A stretch of 64,000 nt of DNA from Isoetes taiwanensis (taxonomy: Eukaryota > Streptophyta > Lycopodiopsida > Isoetales > Isoetaceae). The stretch is taken from positions 7,954,425 to 8,018,424 of the forward strand of contig JAJEKV010000062.1 in assembly GCA_021234155.1 (NCBI GenBank), written 5' to 3'. The notes below the pieces were generated by a model. The model was given only the letters and a program-made list of their open reading frames with translations. It made no database searches and was not told where the DNA came from. Made by a program: the position numbers and the translations under genes. Shown here in pieces: positions 10,765 to 27,506 of the stretch. Position 1 is the stretch's first letter, and every line of letters starts with the position of its first letter.

Positions 10765-11245
10765 TTAGATCATCCAAAGAATCTCAGCACCTAATAGACT
10801 GATCACAACATAAATATTGTCATTCTTCAACCTCGGCCACAATCCACTGAGAATCAATGATGCTGATGGTTTGCTTGATAAAGCATTTACCAATAGACAT
10901 AGCAGCACAAGACCTATTACAAGTATCGGTAAGAACTCTGCCCTTCTAACACCCTGGAGAAGAAAATAATACCTATAAGGACTACAGAAGCACAGCCAAA
11001 ATATTGACAAGTTGTTCTGACTTCGTTACCATTAGAGGTAGCACCACCATTAGGAATAAAGCATCAACTGCCACCATCATAACACCTGGTACTATAGGAA
11101 GCCCTAATAATAGGTTTAATCCAACTGCAGTGCCAAGAATCTGTAAATAAAGGAAGCATATCCATATGTCATCAATTATTCCAGAAACCTCACATAGCAG
11201 CCAAAGCGTTAAGGACACAGCTTGTGGATACTCATCTCGGCAAAC
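10765..11245 (-). pseudogene. NRAMP metal-transporter exons joined to the carrier exon
   Basis: Two exons are visible. Exon a (11245-11030) reads VCRDEYPQAVSLTLWLL and, further on, ILGTAVGLNLLLGLPIVPGV, the NRAMP helix 3-4 region whose family form is EYP...DIPEVIGTA-ALN. Exon b (10953-10765) reads GVRRAEFLPILV and ends at ISLLGAE, matching the NRAMP block GVRKLE...GLF-PKL...ISLLGA. Both acceptors are clean (TTTCAG, CTCCAG), and introns of 145 and 76 nt are phase 0, so carrier exon and NRAMP exons would splice in one frame. Between DDI and ILGT sit 24 bases resembling an intron 3' end (TTTATTTACAG), probably a deleted intron. Roughly 130 residues of a 500-residue transporter remain, so no metal transport is expected. 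Confidence 0.72.
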
Positions 11246-11390
11246 CTGAAATCCCAAAATCATATGTTTTATACTTTGCTCCAATTCTGCCCCATGTAAT
11301 TTCTAAATTTGCATCCTTATCTGTTATTAATGACTTAAAAACCAGGATCTCGATAGCAAATTCCAGGCTCAGAGTTAGAGAAAACAATAC

Positions 11391-11858
11391 CTTCACAACA
11401 TCAAGCGGGTTTACTATGATGGCGGAAAGAAAAGCTGCTCCAGCTGCTGACATATCCCGGGCTTTGAAGTCCAACTTCTCGGGCAATCCTGGTGGCCGAT
11501 TTCATGGACCTTCTAGAACCATTCCAAGACCTTTCCTTGAAGGGCTGCCTTCTATAAAAGCCTGGCCCAGACTTCCAGCAGAAGCTAATGCTATTCCATT
11601 GTCAAAATTAATCGAAGAAGACACGGTTCGGGTATCAGAGACTGACCTTTCTGACAGATTACCTGCTGCAAGAATATAAACCGTAGTAGAAGGGTCTGGG
11701 GCGCCCGGAACTGGAAGAGCGATGATGAAGGAAGAAGAAGAAGAAGGGAGCAGATTCAAATGTCGAAGAAGCTTTTCCGATCTCTGAAGATCATCATCTT
11801 GGGCAGCATCCCACCAAATTGAACGCCAAAATTTGACAATGAAGGACCACGGCACCAT
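11391..11858 (-). pseudogene. MTM1-like mitochondrial carrier, first exon only
   Basis: The minus strand encodes an N-terminal extension followed by DMSAAGAAFLSAIIVNPLDVVK, matching the start of the first transmembrane repeat and the PxDxxK signature of mitochondrial carriers. The SAAGAA-SAIIVNPLDV wording is typical of plant MTM1-type carriers, which act in the inner mitochondrial membrane and are linked to manganese delivery to superoxide dismutase. An in-frame TGA at 11502-11504 splits the frame; CGA there would restore it. After PLDVVK a phase-0 GT donor (11390-11389) follows, but the next exon is not carrier sequence: it belongs to an NRAMP transporter. The remaining five transmembrane helices of the carrier are absent, so this is a captured or truncated fragment. 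An ATG is present at 11858, but the true 5' end is uncertain. Confidence 0.75.
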
Positions 11859-14301
11859 AAATTTGGGTTCAGAGACGGAGCTCCTCCCGGTTCTCGTTAC
11901 ACCACCTTGAAGCTAGGTTTTGGAATAATAAAAGGGCTTTGTTGTAAAAGACAAGCAAGCAATTTCATTACTGATATACGTGTTAAGTTTGGATCTATCC
12001 GAACAAAGGAAGAAGAATTAACTGCCAAAGCTGCTGATCCCCCACAATCTAATCTCACAAGCTTCGGAGAAGGTGAGGGCAACACCATGGCTATTGAATC
12101 CGCGAGGACAGGACGGATTATTCAGCCCCCTTGCAACCCTAAAACAACCCTAAAACAAATGTTTCATTCTGAAAACACACGGACCTTGGCTGACGTCTTT
12201 GGATTTTGAGGCAAAGTCTTTGGATTACTGAGGCCATGCCTGGTATATGCATAGCCGCTTCCAAAGAATAAGCAGCATCTTCCTCTAAAATAACCCTAAA
12301 ATAACCCTAGAGTGAAACAAAATAGAGTTTAAAAAAAAATAGAGGAATAAAAATAAAAGTGGGTAAACCATTGCAGATATGGAATTTAGACAATAAAATG
12401 TGGGGTGCACTCTAAATATACTGATTAGTATGCCTCATGCAATACGCCCATGAAATCATATGAAAACAATGCCAAAAAGCGTATAAAATCACAAAAAAAC
12501 CCCTGTTATAATGCTAGATATTCAAGGCCCGATCTATCTGCTCCTCTGCTACGTAAGCATCTATAATGTGCATAACGAAGCAGAAAAAACACGGCTTTTA
12601 GAGAAAAATGTAATGGGAGGGAAAGGGGCCAGAAATGCCTTTGTGGATTCCAAAACTCACGCCGGAAAAAGCGTTACATCAGCATGAGAGAGAAAGAGCA
12701 AAAACATTTTAGATAAGTAGGTTCGAGCCTTAGTAGCCAATACCTTCTCTAAGCAGAATCTAACATATTAGCTAGAGTATTTATCATGCTCCTTGTCTAC
12801 ATGCTTATGTATATATCGTAGGCTTTGTGTGCACCCTTATCTTTCCACTTAGACAACTGTCCTTGTGGCAGCTGCTTACATGTAAGAGCTTGGGTGTGTT
12901 TATGTAACAGTTTTTTAATCCTAGTAGTAATATTGTACAAGTCCAACTATATGGTCTCATGGCTAATTGGTCTATGCAGTGGTAAAGTCTCTTCTATTCT
13001 TGATTTCTTTTAACGAAAATGACGAACACTTCAACTACTCAAGAAATTGCTAGTAAGCTTTATACATCAATTGAATCGTAGATTGAATCTTCTCCCTATG
13101 GGAGACAAGTAAAAGAATTGTTGTTAGTTTGTCGGCAGCCTTGCTACAAATAAGGGTGACATACATGGAATTCTTGTTGGGCCGAAGCAGAATGATTGCA
13201 ACGATGTAAACCATATTATTAATGGAATTGGGGGGGAAGAGGCAAGGTGCAGAGAAGAGTGCTCAGTTTTAACATCGCAAAAATTTTGATTTTGTTTGAG
13301 TTGGTCGAGTAGGGTGGAGAGCCATCCTCCCACATGTTTTTGTCCGGGACGACAAATTTCACTTTCATATGGTTATCCTTGCCCTTTCTTGCACAGAAAG
13401 GAATAAATGAGGAGAAACATCATCATTTGCTATTGTCATATAGCCTGGGTCCATATATTAGTAGAGAAGATGCATCAAGAGTCTCATCTTTGTGCCATCT
13501 GCTCATTTTGAATTCTCTAGATTTGGTTTGTACGTCATCCTCATAACATTGGCAAAGGAAGGGAACATTTTTGCAAAACGAAACAGAGCAAGACCTTTTG
13601 GGAGCCTCATCCGAGACTTCCTAAGATCAGCAAACAAAATTTATCTGATGGAAGTGAAAATCTTATAACTACTAGTTTGTTTGCATATATCCTCAGGAGT
13701 GGGGCACAGAGCGAGTGCTAGTGAACATGACGGATGACACGGGGGGTCAATAGATGTTAGAGACAAGATGAGCGTGTAGCAATGGGCCAGGACATGTTTG
13801 TAGATGCATAGACAAAACCAGAACATTCTCCTGACAGAAGACATGGGATAGCTGTAAACAGGGCATGATAAAAGCCGAACATACGCTATATCCGATGTTA
13901 CACCCTAGCCACATTGATTTTATTTGCTACTGATCTGGAAGGATAAAGACTATGTGCCAAGTGGCATCATCGCATAGGGCCACGTGGCATCAGCAGGACG
14001 CAAAGAAAAGTTACTAAAGTAATTAGTGAACAACTAAAATTATTCTTCTTTGCTCCTTATAACGTGACCAAACAAACGTGTTGCATACAAAAAAAACCCG
14101 GGTCGCCCTTCACCGCCATAGCCAAATCCGGCGATTCCTCCCGCGCTTTCTATATCCATAATTCTTGCAATTTCGGATCGTTTTTGCTTCCGGCCTGCTT
14201 TTTTTCTGTCTTTTTTTCGTCTCTGCAGCATTTCTTGGAGTAGAAAGAAATAGGCATTTTGTGATTCGTTGAGTTTTCTCTTGAAGTGGACTAGACGAAC
14301 T
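11859..14301. other. Intergenic, with glycosylase upstream region
   Basis: No convincing gene. AACCCTA-type units occur at 12138-12170 and 12283-12312, and the repeat shared with 2146-2290 at about 12385-12530. Close to the glycosylase start, GGCCACGTGGCAT near 13978-13990 contains a palindromic CACGTG (G-box) core, a known plant bZIP/bHLH site; its use here is unproven. Confidence 0.45.
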
Positions 14302-15855
14302 ATGGCTATGGCTTCCGAGGCAAGAATTAATCGGCGGCCACAAGGAAAAGTAATCACCGCTCCTGAAATCGGCCGTCCAGTTCTTAAGGGGACTCAGCCC
14401 AAGGTACTTCCCAAATCTCCCAAAATTTCTTCTCCTAAAAAAGACACTGTCAAGAAAGCCCTGGATGCATTTGAAAAAGGTGCTCTCAAGGAATCCTTGG
14501 ATGCATTTGAAAAAGGCGCTGTCCTGGATGCATTTGTCTTGACCGAGAAGATAGAATCTGTGGAATCTGTGAACATTGAGGTCTTTAATCCGGCTCAAGA
14601 TGCTTCAATTAAGTCAAGTGCTCGACTTTTCGACAGTCAGATTGATGAGAAAGAGCTCTGTGCCGTAACATCGGCTGGGAAAGTGAAAAAGATTTCAATG
14701 CAGGGGCTGGAAGTTTCATCTCCCCTTATTAGATCGCCAAGGGGGGGCTCAAATGCCAAAGGTTAAGCTTTCATTAGGTTCCCCTCGATCTTCGGCAATA
14801 AATTCTCCAGCTTCTCCGGCTATAAGGTCCCCTGCCACACCAAGATCAGATAAGCTTTCTAGAACCAGAGGAGGTATGGGCCTGGCCAAAATTTCTCCAA
14901 ATTCAGCTGCAGATTCGCCCAAAGTTCTGAAGAAAAGGTGCGGGTGGATCACACCACAAAGTGGTAAGGACATTTTTAACCAATGCTGACAATCTGGTTT
15001 TCATTTTCAATGTGAATTGAATGCCAAATTTCCCGTGATTTTGCTGCAGACCCAGCCTATGTAGCTTATCACGATGAGGAGTGGGGAGTTCCTGTTCACG
15101 ATGACAAGTACGAACTTAGTTTGTTTTTTTACCTTTTCATGTTACAATCCCAACCAATATCTTATGGAAGTTGACCAGGTTAGTTTTACCTTTTGTACAG
15201 GAATCTTTTTGAGATGTTGATCTTAGCAGGGGCCCAAGCAGAACACAGCTGGTCTTCTATTGTAGTAAAGCGTGAGCAATATCGGTGAGTACCTGCAACA
15301 ATTTAAATTGATGTCCTTACAGACCTCTTTTTTCCCCTCCTAAATTTTGTCCCCAATTCTGACAATTGTTATCTCCTTAGAGCTGCATTCATGGACTTCG
15401 ACCCAGTGGTGGTTGCAAGTTTCGATCAAAACAAGATAGCATCTCTCAAGGCTGAATTAGATATTCTTCAACAAGACGGAAAGATGGAGGGTGTTGTAGA
15501 AAATGCCAAACGTATCCTTGAGGTTCGTCACAGTCCTAACCGTTTTGGGGTCCTCTTGTTTTAGAATTCTAATTCAATCTCAATTTTGGTTCTTCAGGTT
15601 GTGCAGGAATTTGGGTCCTTCGATAATTTCATGTGGGGATTTTTCAACCGGAAGCCAATTGTGACTGCCTGCCGGATTGCAACACAGCTGCCTTCAAAAA
15701 GCTCAAAGTCGGAATTGATAAGCAGGGAGCTTGTGAAGAGAGGGTTTAGGCAAGTTGGGCCAACAGTAATTTACTCCTTCATGCAGGCCGCCGGAATGGC
15801 AAATGATCACATAACCTCGTGCTTCAGGTACAAGGAATGCATTGCATTAGCTTGA
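14302..15855 (+). CDS. DNA-3-methyladenine glycosylase I (TAG family)
   Basis: This nuclear or organellar base-excision enzyme removes 3-methyladenine from alkylated DNA. Exons are 14302-14963, 15050-15107, 15201-15284, 15381-15522 and 15598-15855, all with GT-AG introns of about 75-97 nt. The first ~220 residues are a Ser/Pro/Lys-rich plant-type extension containing three near-copies of LDAFEKGA. The catalytic part begins KKRCGWITPQSDPAYVAYHD, giving the first two zinc ligands (Cys, His) of TAG. NDHITSC near the C-terminus gives the other two, and FEMLILAGAQAEHSW is the helix-hairpin-helix core entry. Seven G at 14741-14747 put the downstream half in the wrong frame; six would make exon 1 continuous (RSPRGAQMPK). 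Start chosen at 14302 because an upstream in-frame start (14269) is not ATG. Everything else is intact, so I expect a functional gene with an assembly or allelic indel. Confidence 0.92.
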
Positions 15856-18068
15856 ACTGTCTTAGATGATGAAGCAAGGAGACAGACAAAAACCATGCAC
15901 AGGGCATGCATGAGAAATAGGGGGTACAACCTGCATCATTGCACTGTTAACTAAGTGACTGACCATTTTGTGCGTATGGAAGCTGTAGAACAACCATGAC
16001 CATTTTCTAATGACATTTTGTACATATGGAAGTTGTATAAAAACTGAATCTAGTGGCAAGTATCTGGTGGCTGGATGAGGATAAAGAATGCTGCAAGTAT
16101 GGGAAATACTAAAGGATTACTTGTTGAATTATACATCCAAGGAAAGGAAATGATGGTTTTGTGAAATTGAATGAACAATTGGCACAATAGAGAAGCATGA
16201 AAAGAAGAAACTTCGTGTATTTTGAGCTTCAACCTAGATCAAGCATGTTATTGTGTATTCTTAGCTTCGACCTATGTGCTTGACTAGATCAAGCATGTAC
16301 TTGAGCTCAAAAACTATTGTTCTCTATTAATGCTAAAGCTGTACAACCCTCTCTAACTCTTTGTTCAATGCATTTTTCCACAAGATGTTAAAGATGTCCA
16401 AAGTGCCAAGTATTTATTAGTTCAACCTTTTGCCCTTTGCTATGTATTAGATGAACATTTTGCCCTTTGATGTTGAGAAGGCCTTTGGCCCTTTGATATA
16501 GATAATGTGCCAAGATATGAGCCAAGCAAAATCGTACATTTTTTGTCGGATTTTTGCATTGGGCATAACGTTTTGTCATAATGGCTTGAGGCATACTCTA
16601 TTTAGTTTCGGGCAGCAGTAACAAGCAAAGATTTCAGAAAAAATTTGGTGATTTAAAACAGGCAAAGATTTCAGAAAAAATTTGGTGATTTGAAGAGGCA
16701 GTCGGGTCACATATAATTTGGCTCTATAATCAAGTGAAATAGCCTCTGCCAAACAATACCTAATACAAGTGTGCAACAGGATAATAAGGTGACATAGCCT
16801 CTGCCAAACCAATCTTGTTAATTTGGGATTTTCAGTTCTGGAGAAAAACCTTTTTGGGATTTTTTTAAAATGATTTTCCTATGGTGTTGGGGTTTTTAAC
16901 TACCGAAAAAAAAAACCGATTTCCAAAAATCAGTAAGATTTCTTTGCTTATGATTTCGATTTTCTCTTCCCAATCTTCTTCTGCATGCATATCTTTGCTT
17001 ATGATTTCGATTTTCCCTTCCCAATCTTCTTCTCCGTGCATATGCCACGATTGTGTTGTATGATTTCGAGAACATTTCTTGCTGGATGTCTAGATTATTT
17101 TTGGAAACATTCTATATGCGTGCAGCTCCGTTTAAATATGGTGCTTACTAATGGTGAGTAGGCATGCAGACCAGTATGAAGATGGACTTAAAGCTCCAAA
17201 TTGTAAGTTAGGGTTTATTTGAGCTTTCGTTTTCCTTACAGTATTCTTGGTCTCTCATAAACATGTTTCGCAGATGCAAAGGCTTGAAAGAACCAGGGGG
17301 GTTACATAAATCTTCGTTTTATGCTATTAATTTACATCTATTTGATTCTCGAGATATGATTTTGGGATCCGATCTTTGGTTTTAGTTCTTTTTCTTTCAA
17401 TTATGTAGTAAAAGAAGGAGACCACTCCATTTTTTCAATGCAAATGGTTTGAATTCGACATTTTTTCAATCTCATATTTGTCTATTCTTATACAGCAGGT
17501 TCATTGAATCATAACATGTGGCAGTAGGAAGGCTTTAACAGATACATCATGGCCAAGGCCATGAAACTTTAAGATAGACAGCTCATATAGACGGGAAGCC
17601 CCAATCCAGACATGTAGATATTTGATTTATGCTTATTTATCGAATAACTTCCATCTTATATTGCATTGTATCATAAGCAAAGAAATTATTGTATGAAGCT
17701 TGCACCCCAATCAATCCTTATAACAACAATATTATGGAAACACATTTTGGACAAGTACAAACATTGCAACGATGGTCGCTTTTTGAAGAAATTCTTCTTC
17801 TCGTTGATATCCGGACGTTTCCCTTAAGGAGAGAATGATATAGGGTATTTTTTCCATATTTCCATTGCTTATGTTCTCAACATAATGAGGACCCGTGTTT
17901 TTTTTTATATTATTCTCTTCTGCGTGCAGAAACCATTATTCATTTCAAGGTCACTTAACAACTGGCCACTGGAGTCCATCTAGAGCTGGAGTTTTTTACA
18001 ATGGGAGAATATGTGGCAGCATAGAAGTGTGCAACTTGCTAAATCATAGTCAACAGCCTACAACTGCA
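15856..18068. other. Non-coding, with short tandem duplications
   Basis: No gene. Local duplications are visible: a 43-bp unit (CAAAGATTTCAGAAAAAATT) twice at 16625-16692, a 53-bp unit (TTTGCTTATGATTTCGATTT) twice at about 16941-17044, and a weaker one around AGATCAAGCATGT at 16238-16298. The first 300 bases may hold the glycosylase 3' UTR, but no clear polyadenylation signal was picked out. Confidence 0.6.
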
Positions 18069-18230
18069 GCATGCCAAGGTGGCTCAGACATGCCAGGGTG
18101 GCTCAAACATGCCACATGGGCTCCAACATGCCAAGGTGGCTCAAACATGCCAGGCTCCAACATGTCAAGATGGCTCAAACATGCCAACTAGGCTCCGACA
18201 TGCCAAGGTGGCTCAAACATGCCACTTAGG
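18069..18230 (+). repeat. 19-bp minisatellite, array 1
   Basis: About eight units of a 19-bp repeat (GGCTCAAACATGCCAAGGT and variants) run up to the short (CT)n tract. The same repeat forms much larger arrays at 46530-47875 and 49721-50062. Confidence 0.9.
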
Positions 18231-18253
18231 CTCTCTCTCTCTCTCTCTCTCTC
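18231..18253 (+). repeat. (CT)n at the 5' junction of LINE 1
   Basis: Eleven CT units abut the first LINE-derived base. Together with the array at 21510-21625 it brackets LINE 1. Confidence 0.9.
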
Positions 18254-22419
<4,166 letters not shown>

Positions 22420-22450
<31 letters not shown>

Positions 22451-22462
22451 TCTATCTATCTA

Positions 22463-22535
<73 letters not shown>
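22420..22535 (+). repeat. (CT)n with an internal (CTAT)n
   Basis: CT tract after LINE 2, interrupted at about 22447-22468 by TATC units. The bases after it (22536-22840) include an inverted duplication of GGGAGGAGAGGA but no gene. Confidence 0.95.
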
Positions 22536-22537
<2 letters not shown>

Positions 22538-22840
22538 GGTTGGCCACATGCTATAAAATACCCGTTTTGGGAGGAGAGGACTCCTCCCCATTATCGAATT
22601 TTTTTTTGGGAGGAGAGGAGAAACCATCTCGAGGGCCCCTCAAATTTTGGTTTCCTTCACCGGAGAAGTACTCCATCGAATCATTCCTAGGTCAAGTTTT
22701 TGTGGGATAATTCCCTCCAATTTTGAATCGGCCTCCAAAATATGGGATATTTCTTCCCTGTTCCTGGCTGGTAGGTAAGCTTTGTGGGATAATTCTTTTC
22801 TTTGTTCTTTGTGCGGGGTTCCATTTCCGGCCGTTCTATC

Positions 22841-23758
<918 letters not shown>

Positions 23759-23929
23759 TTTCCCAGAGCCATAACTCTCCCGGTGTCCAGTTGATTGGCT
23801 TGGGCTCTTTGGAAAGCTGATTCCGAGATCTTTCTAACAGTATATGGCATGACCAGTTTGGATCTGTTTAGGTATCTGTAATTGTAATTTTCCGGTCGGG
23901 TATTTTCAGCAAAGGTGGACTTGGTTGCA

Positions 23930-24620
23930 AGTTCGTGGGTCGCTACCCGACAATGGCACTGGAAGAAGCGGATCGCATCAAAAGGCAAAGAGGAAGATTC
24001 CAACTCAGTAGCAAGCGGAGGAAATTTCGTTGAGTACTATTCGAATGAACTCATAGCATTCAGCAGAGGCATCTCGCAAGGAGAAATTAATGGCGAAATC
24101 CAACACCTTCGGTGAGAATGAATCAATCGAAAACAAACTTCCGGAGATGCGAAATGAGATTGACCAGTAAAATCTGAAATTGTTGAATTACTGAGGAGAC
24201 AAGAATCAAGAACAACATGCACCGAGTTCTATGAATTAAAACAAGCATTTGAATCATATGTGGAGACACAGGGAAAGAAAGCAAAGGGCTTTAAATCTTG
24301 AATTGTAGGCTTTGCCCGAAAGGGACAAGGAGAATCTGAAAGAGGTAGTTTCAAAATTTTTCGCGGAAGAAAATGCAAGTAACAACCTGGATTTCTTTGA
24401 AGCTTTTAATTGGTTCACGTGATCATGGAACAAGGCATATTTTGGTTAAATTTGTCAATAAAGAGGTTAGATTTTAGGTTTTAAAGCAGAGGCATACATT
24501 GAAAGGCAAATTCATTTGAGTTAACGATGATCTTACAAAAGATCGATTCTGCGAGAAAAAAGCGAGAGTTGGCAAAGTTTAAAGAGGCAAAACAAAATAA
24601 CCGGAAGGTGAAATGGCTCA
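23930..24620 (+). pseudogene. LINE 3 ORF1-like (L1 nucleic-acid chaperone)
   Basis: Frame-broken fragments read as an L1-type ORF1 protein: a charged, coiled-coil-like stretch, then ENLKEVVSKFFAEEN, and RHILVKFVNKEVRF...VLKQRHTLKGKFI...VNDDLTKDRFCEKKARV. This follows the known L1 ORF1p order (the ILVKF-L-KGK...L...D block of the RNA-recognition and C-terminal domains). In live elements ORF1p coats LINE RNA. The assignment rests on this block only. Confidence 0.5.
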
Positions 24621-24635
24621 AAGGGGAAGGTTGTT

Positions 24636-25700
24636 TTGAATAGGTACTTGGGGGGAGGCTTACGAATAGCGGTATGGAATATTAACCGGCTGACTATTGA
24701 CAAAGTTCTTAGCATGTATACAATTCTAGAGAAAGTGGATGTTATGTGTTTCGTGGAAACTAAGGAACATGATATGTATGCTCTTCCGGATATTGAGGGA
24801 TTCGAGATGATATATTCAAAGGAAAAATATAAGATTGAGAACACAGATAATCTTGGCAATGGTGGCCTAGCTTGCTTTGTTAGACCAAAGATGCAAAGAT
24901 TTAATCCACGTATTAGAAAGGATAAGAACCAACAAGTACATTTGGCTGGAAATAAAAGGATCACATATCCCGTATTTCATGGCAGTATGTTATTTTGCTC
25001 CCAAGCACACAAAAACATATTCAGTAACTGATGCATCTCAGGATGACTTGTTCTTTGCTTTGGAACAGGACATCATGGATTTCCAAGCACGCGAGGCAAG
25101 ATAATATTGGCGGTGATTTTAATAGTAGGATTGGCACTCTAGAGACTGCTTCACTCCTCACAGGGGATAAGGATCCATTGTGGCTGGAGGAGATGGACGA
25201 TCATGATATGCAAATCTCGGGAAGGAGAAGACGGTCAAAGGATCTAACTGTCACTAAAAGTGGGCGGCGGTTTCTCGGCTTATGTGGCGGCGAAATTTGA
25301 TAATATGTAATGGGGTGAACCGGATTTCCTCATTCCATGAATAACACTTGTCGAGACGAGGCAAGATAATAATATTGGCGGGTGATTTTAATAGTAGGAT
25401 TGGCACTCTATAGACCGCTTCACTCCACGGGGGATAAGGATCCATTGTGGTCGGGAAGAGATGGACGATCATGATATGCAAATCTCGGGGAAGGAGAAGA
25501 CGGTCAAAGGATCTAACTCATCACTAAAAGTGGGCGGCGGTTTCTCGGCTTATGTGGCGGTGCAAATTTGATAATATGTAATGGGCTGGACAGATTTCCT
25601 CATTCCATGAATAACACTTGTCGAGCAAGGAGTATCAGATTATTTAGTTATGGCGTAAGAATCATTGTGTGGACGTCATCGATTTTCTGATGAGGGAATG
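24636..25700 (+). pseudogene. LINE 3 endonuclease, with internal tandem duplication
   Basis: The domain opens LRIAVWNINRL, with CFVETKE carrying the catalytic Glu, then GNGGLACFV, GGDFNSRIG and later ESDHNPLH-like residues in other frames. Bases 25092-25353 are repeated at 25354-25625 (about 265 bp), so the GDFNSRIG block occurs twice. Both copies contain frame breaks. Confidence 0.75.
25092..25625 (+). repeat. 265-bp tandem duplication inside LINE 3
   Basis: Unit 1 starts AGGCAAGATAATATTGGCGG near 25095 and unit 2 with a three-base expansion near 25358. Both end AATAACACTTGTCGAG. The copies are nearly identical, so the duplication (or an assembly repeat error) is recent. Confidence 0.9.
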
Positions 25701-26630
25701 AAGAGCTTGAATCGGACCATAACCCATTGCATTTCTCTCTAAAGGTTGACCGACCTGTTATCAAAGATCAATATAAGCAAAAGAAATATTTTCGAAGCCT
25801 CATCTCCATAATCGATCGCTCTTGTGTTGAAGACAAGGCAGACCAATTTACAATGGGAAGGGGGTCTAAATGCCATGAACAGCCAACTAGTAAAGCTTTT
25901 AGAGGATGCGGCCAGATGGGAGATCTTTATCTCTCAAAGAGCACGCAGAGGCCTACCATGTAGAGCATGGTTTGACCGAGAATGCCGAGATGCTAAGCGT
26001 CGATGGCAAACATGTGATCGGCATCTTAAAATGCACTATAAACAAGTGCTATAAAAGCGTTTTATAAGGTGTAAGAAAAGGCAATATATCAAGCAAAGGC
26101 GGCCAGATTTTGTGTCAAAGATATCTAGACGAGCCTAAACTTTTCCGGAATGGCCTTAAGAAGACTAAAAGCAATGATATTCCACTTGAAGCGAGAGGAG
26201 CTATGGCAATATGTAATGGCTCTCTACCATAATGCAGCAGCCAACACAAACATTGTGAGATCGACATTGGTAATTAAAGAGGAGGAGGTAAAGGATGGCA
26301 TTACATCGTTATCAAATGGTAAAGCACCAGATCTGAATTCTCTTAGTCTTTGAACATCTAAAATGGGCAGGTCCAAGTGTTGTTCCTATCATTACTGCAT
26401 GTTTAACCTTGCATTGGCACAAGGCTTCCCGTTTGATTGGTGCGAACAGCAGTGGTGCCGATATTCAAAGGGGGATCTAGACAAAATGCAAGTAACTATA
26501 GAACAATTCTGGTAAGTAATTTGTTCTCAAAACTTTTTGCATCTATTTTGGAGAAAAAATTGAGCTTATGGGCAGAAGTCAATCAAAAAAGGGCAGTAAC
26601 GCAAGCTGGTTTTAGGCCGGGCAGATCCAC

Positions 26631-27428
26631 TTGTTGCTGTTGAAAACGGTCTTTGATAATGTTAAAGGAACAAAAAAACCAGTGTATGTGGCATTCGTTG
26701 ACTTTAAAAAGGCCTTTGATAAGGTTCCACGTGTGCAATTATGGGAAAGACTAGAAACGCTTAATGTGCCACTTGAGCTTAGAACTGCAGTACAGGTGCT
26801 CTATGAGAAGGTGCTTGTAGAATTATCACAACCTTTTTCATTAGATGTTTCAGCTCATGTAGAAAGTGACATTGGAGTGAAACAGGGTTGCCCGATGTCT
26901 CCCACCTTATTTGGCTTGTTCATTGATGGTCTAGAGGCTTGGCTACATAATAATTGCCCAGGAGGTACTGAAGTACATGGCTACATTGTACAGTTATTGA
27001 TGTATGCCGATGATGTTGTTATATTTTCAAGATCAAAAGAACACATGCAAAAATACCTAGATGGATTGGCTGCATTTTGTGATCAAACAGGCATGCAAGT
27101 GAACTTAGACAAGACAAGTGTTATGACGGTTGGTGCTCTCAAACAGAACCTATTTTCAGATATAAAAAGGAGTCTTGTGAGTATATGTGATTCTTATAAA
27201 TACTTGGGCCTTATTTTCAGCAGGAATCATAGATGGAATATGTGTATTTCACAACGAGTTGATGGAGGGCAAAGAGCCTTATATGCGTTGCATAGCATGT
27301 GTAGGAGGTTTCATTTATGGTCTTGGAACCTTAAAGTAAAGTCAGACAGTCCACTTGTGCAAAGTGTAATCCTATATGGATCTGAAATTTGGGGCCAAGC
27401 ATTCCGCAATGTCTATGGGATGATATAG
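26631..27428 (+). pseudogene. LINE 3 reverse transcriptase core
   Basis: A 265-codon frame carries the polymerase palm: FVDFKKAFDKVPR (first catalytic Asp), GVKQGCPMSPTLFGLFIDGL, LLMYADDVVIFSRS (YADD catalytic pair), LDKTSVM and YKYLGLIFS, then the thumb up to VQSVILYGSEIWG. The fingers lie just upstream in another frame (26437-26643: PIFKGGSRQNASNYRTILV, QAGFRPGRST). RT copies LINE RNA at the nicked target. The core motifs look competent, but flanking frame breaks make the whole ORF2 dead. Confidence 0.88.
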
Positions 27429-27506
27429 AACAAGTCTTGAAGAAGTTCTTAAGGCTTGAGTTGGGAGTGAAAGCTCAAACACCTTACCCTATGATGTTGA
27501 CGGAAA

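Noticed and set aside
12825-13013. Cys-rich plus-strand frame with hydrophobic segments
   Set aside because: Short, no signal-peptide logic, no conserved pattern; composition matches the AT-rich flank.
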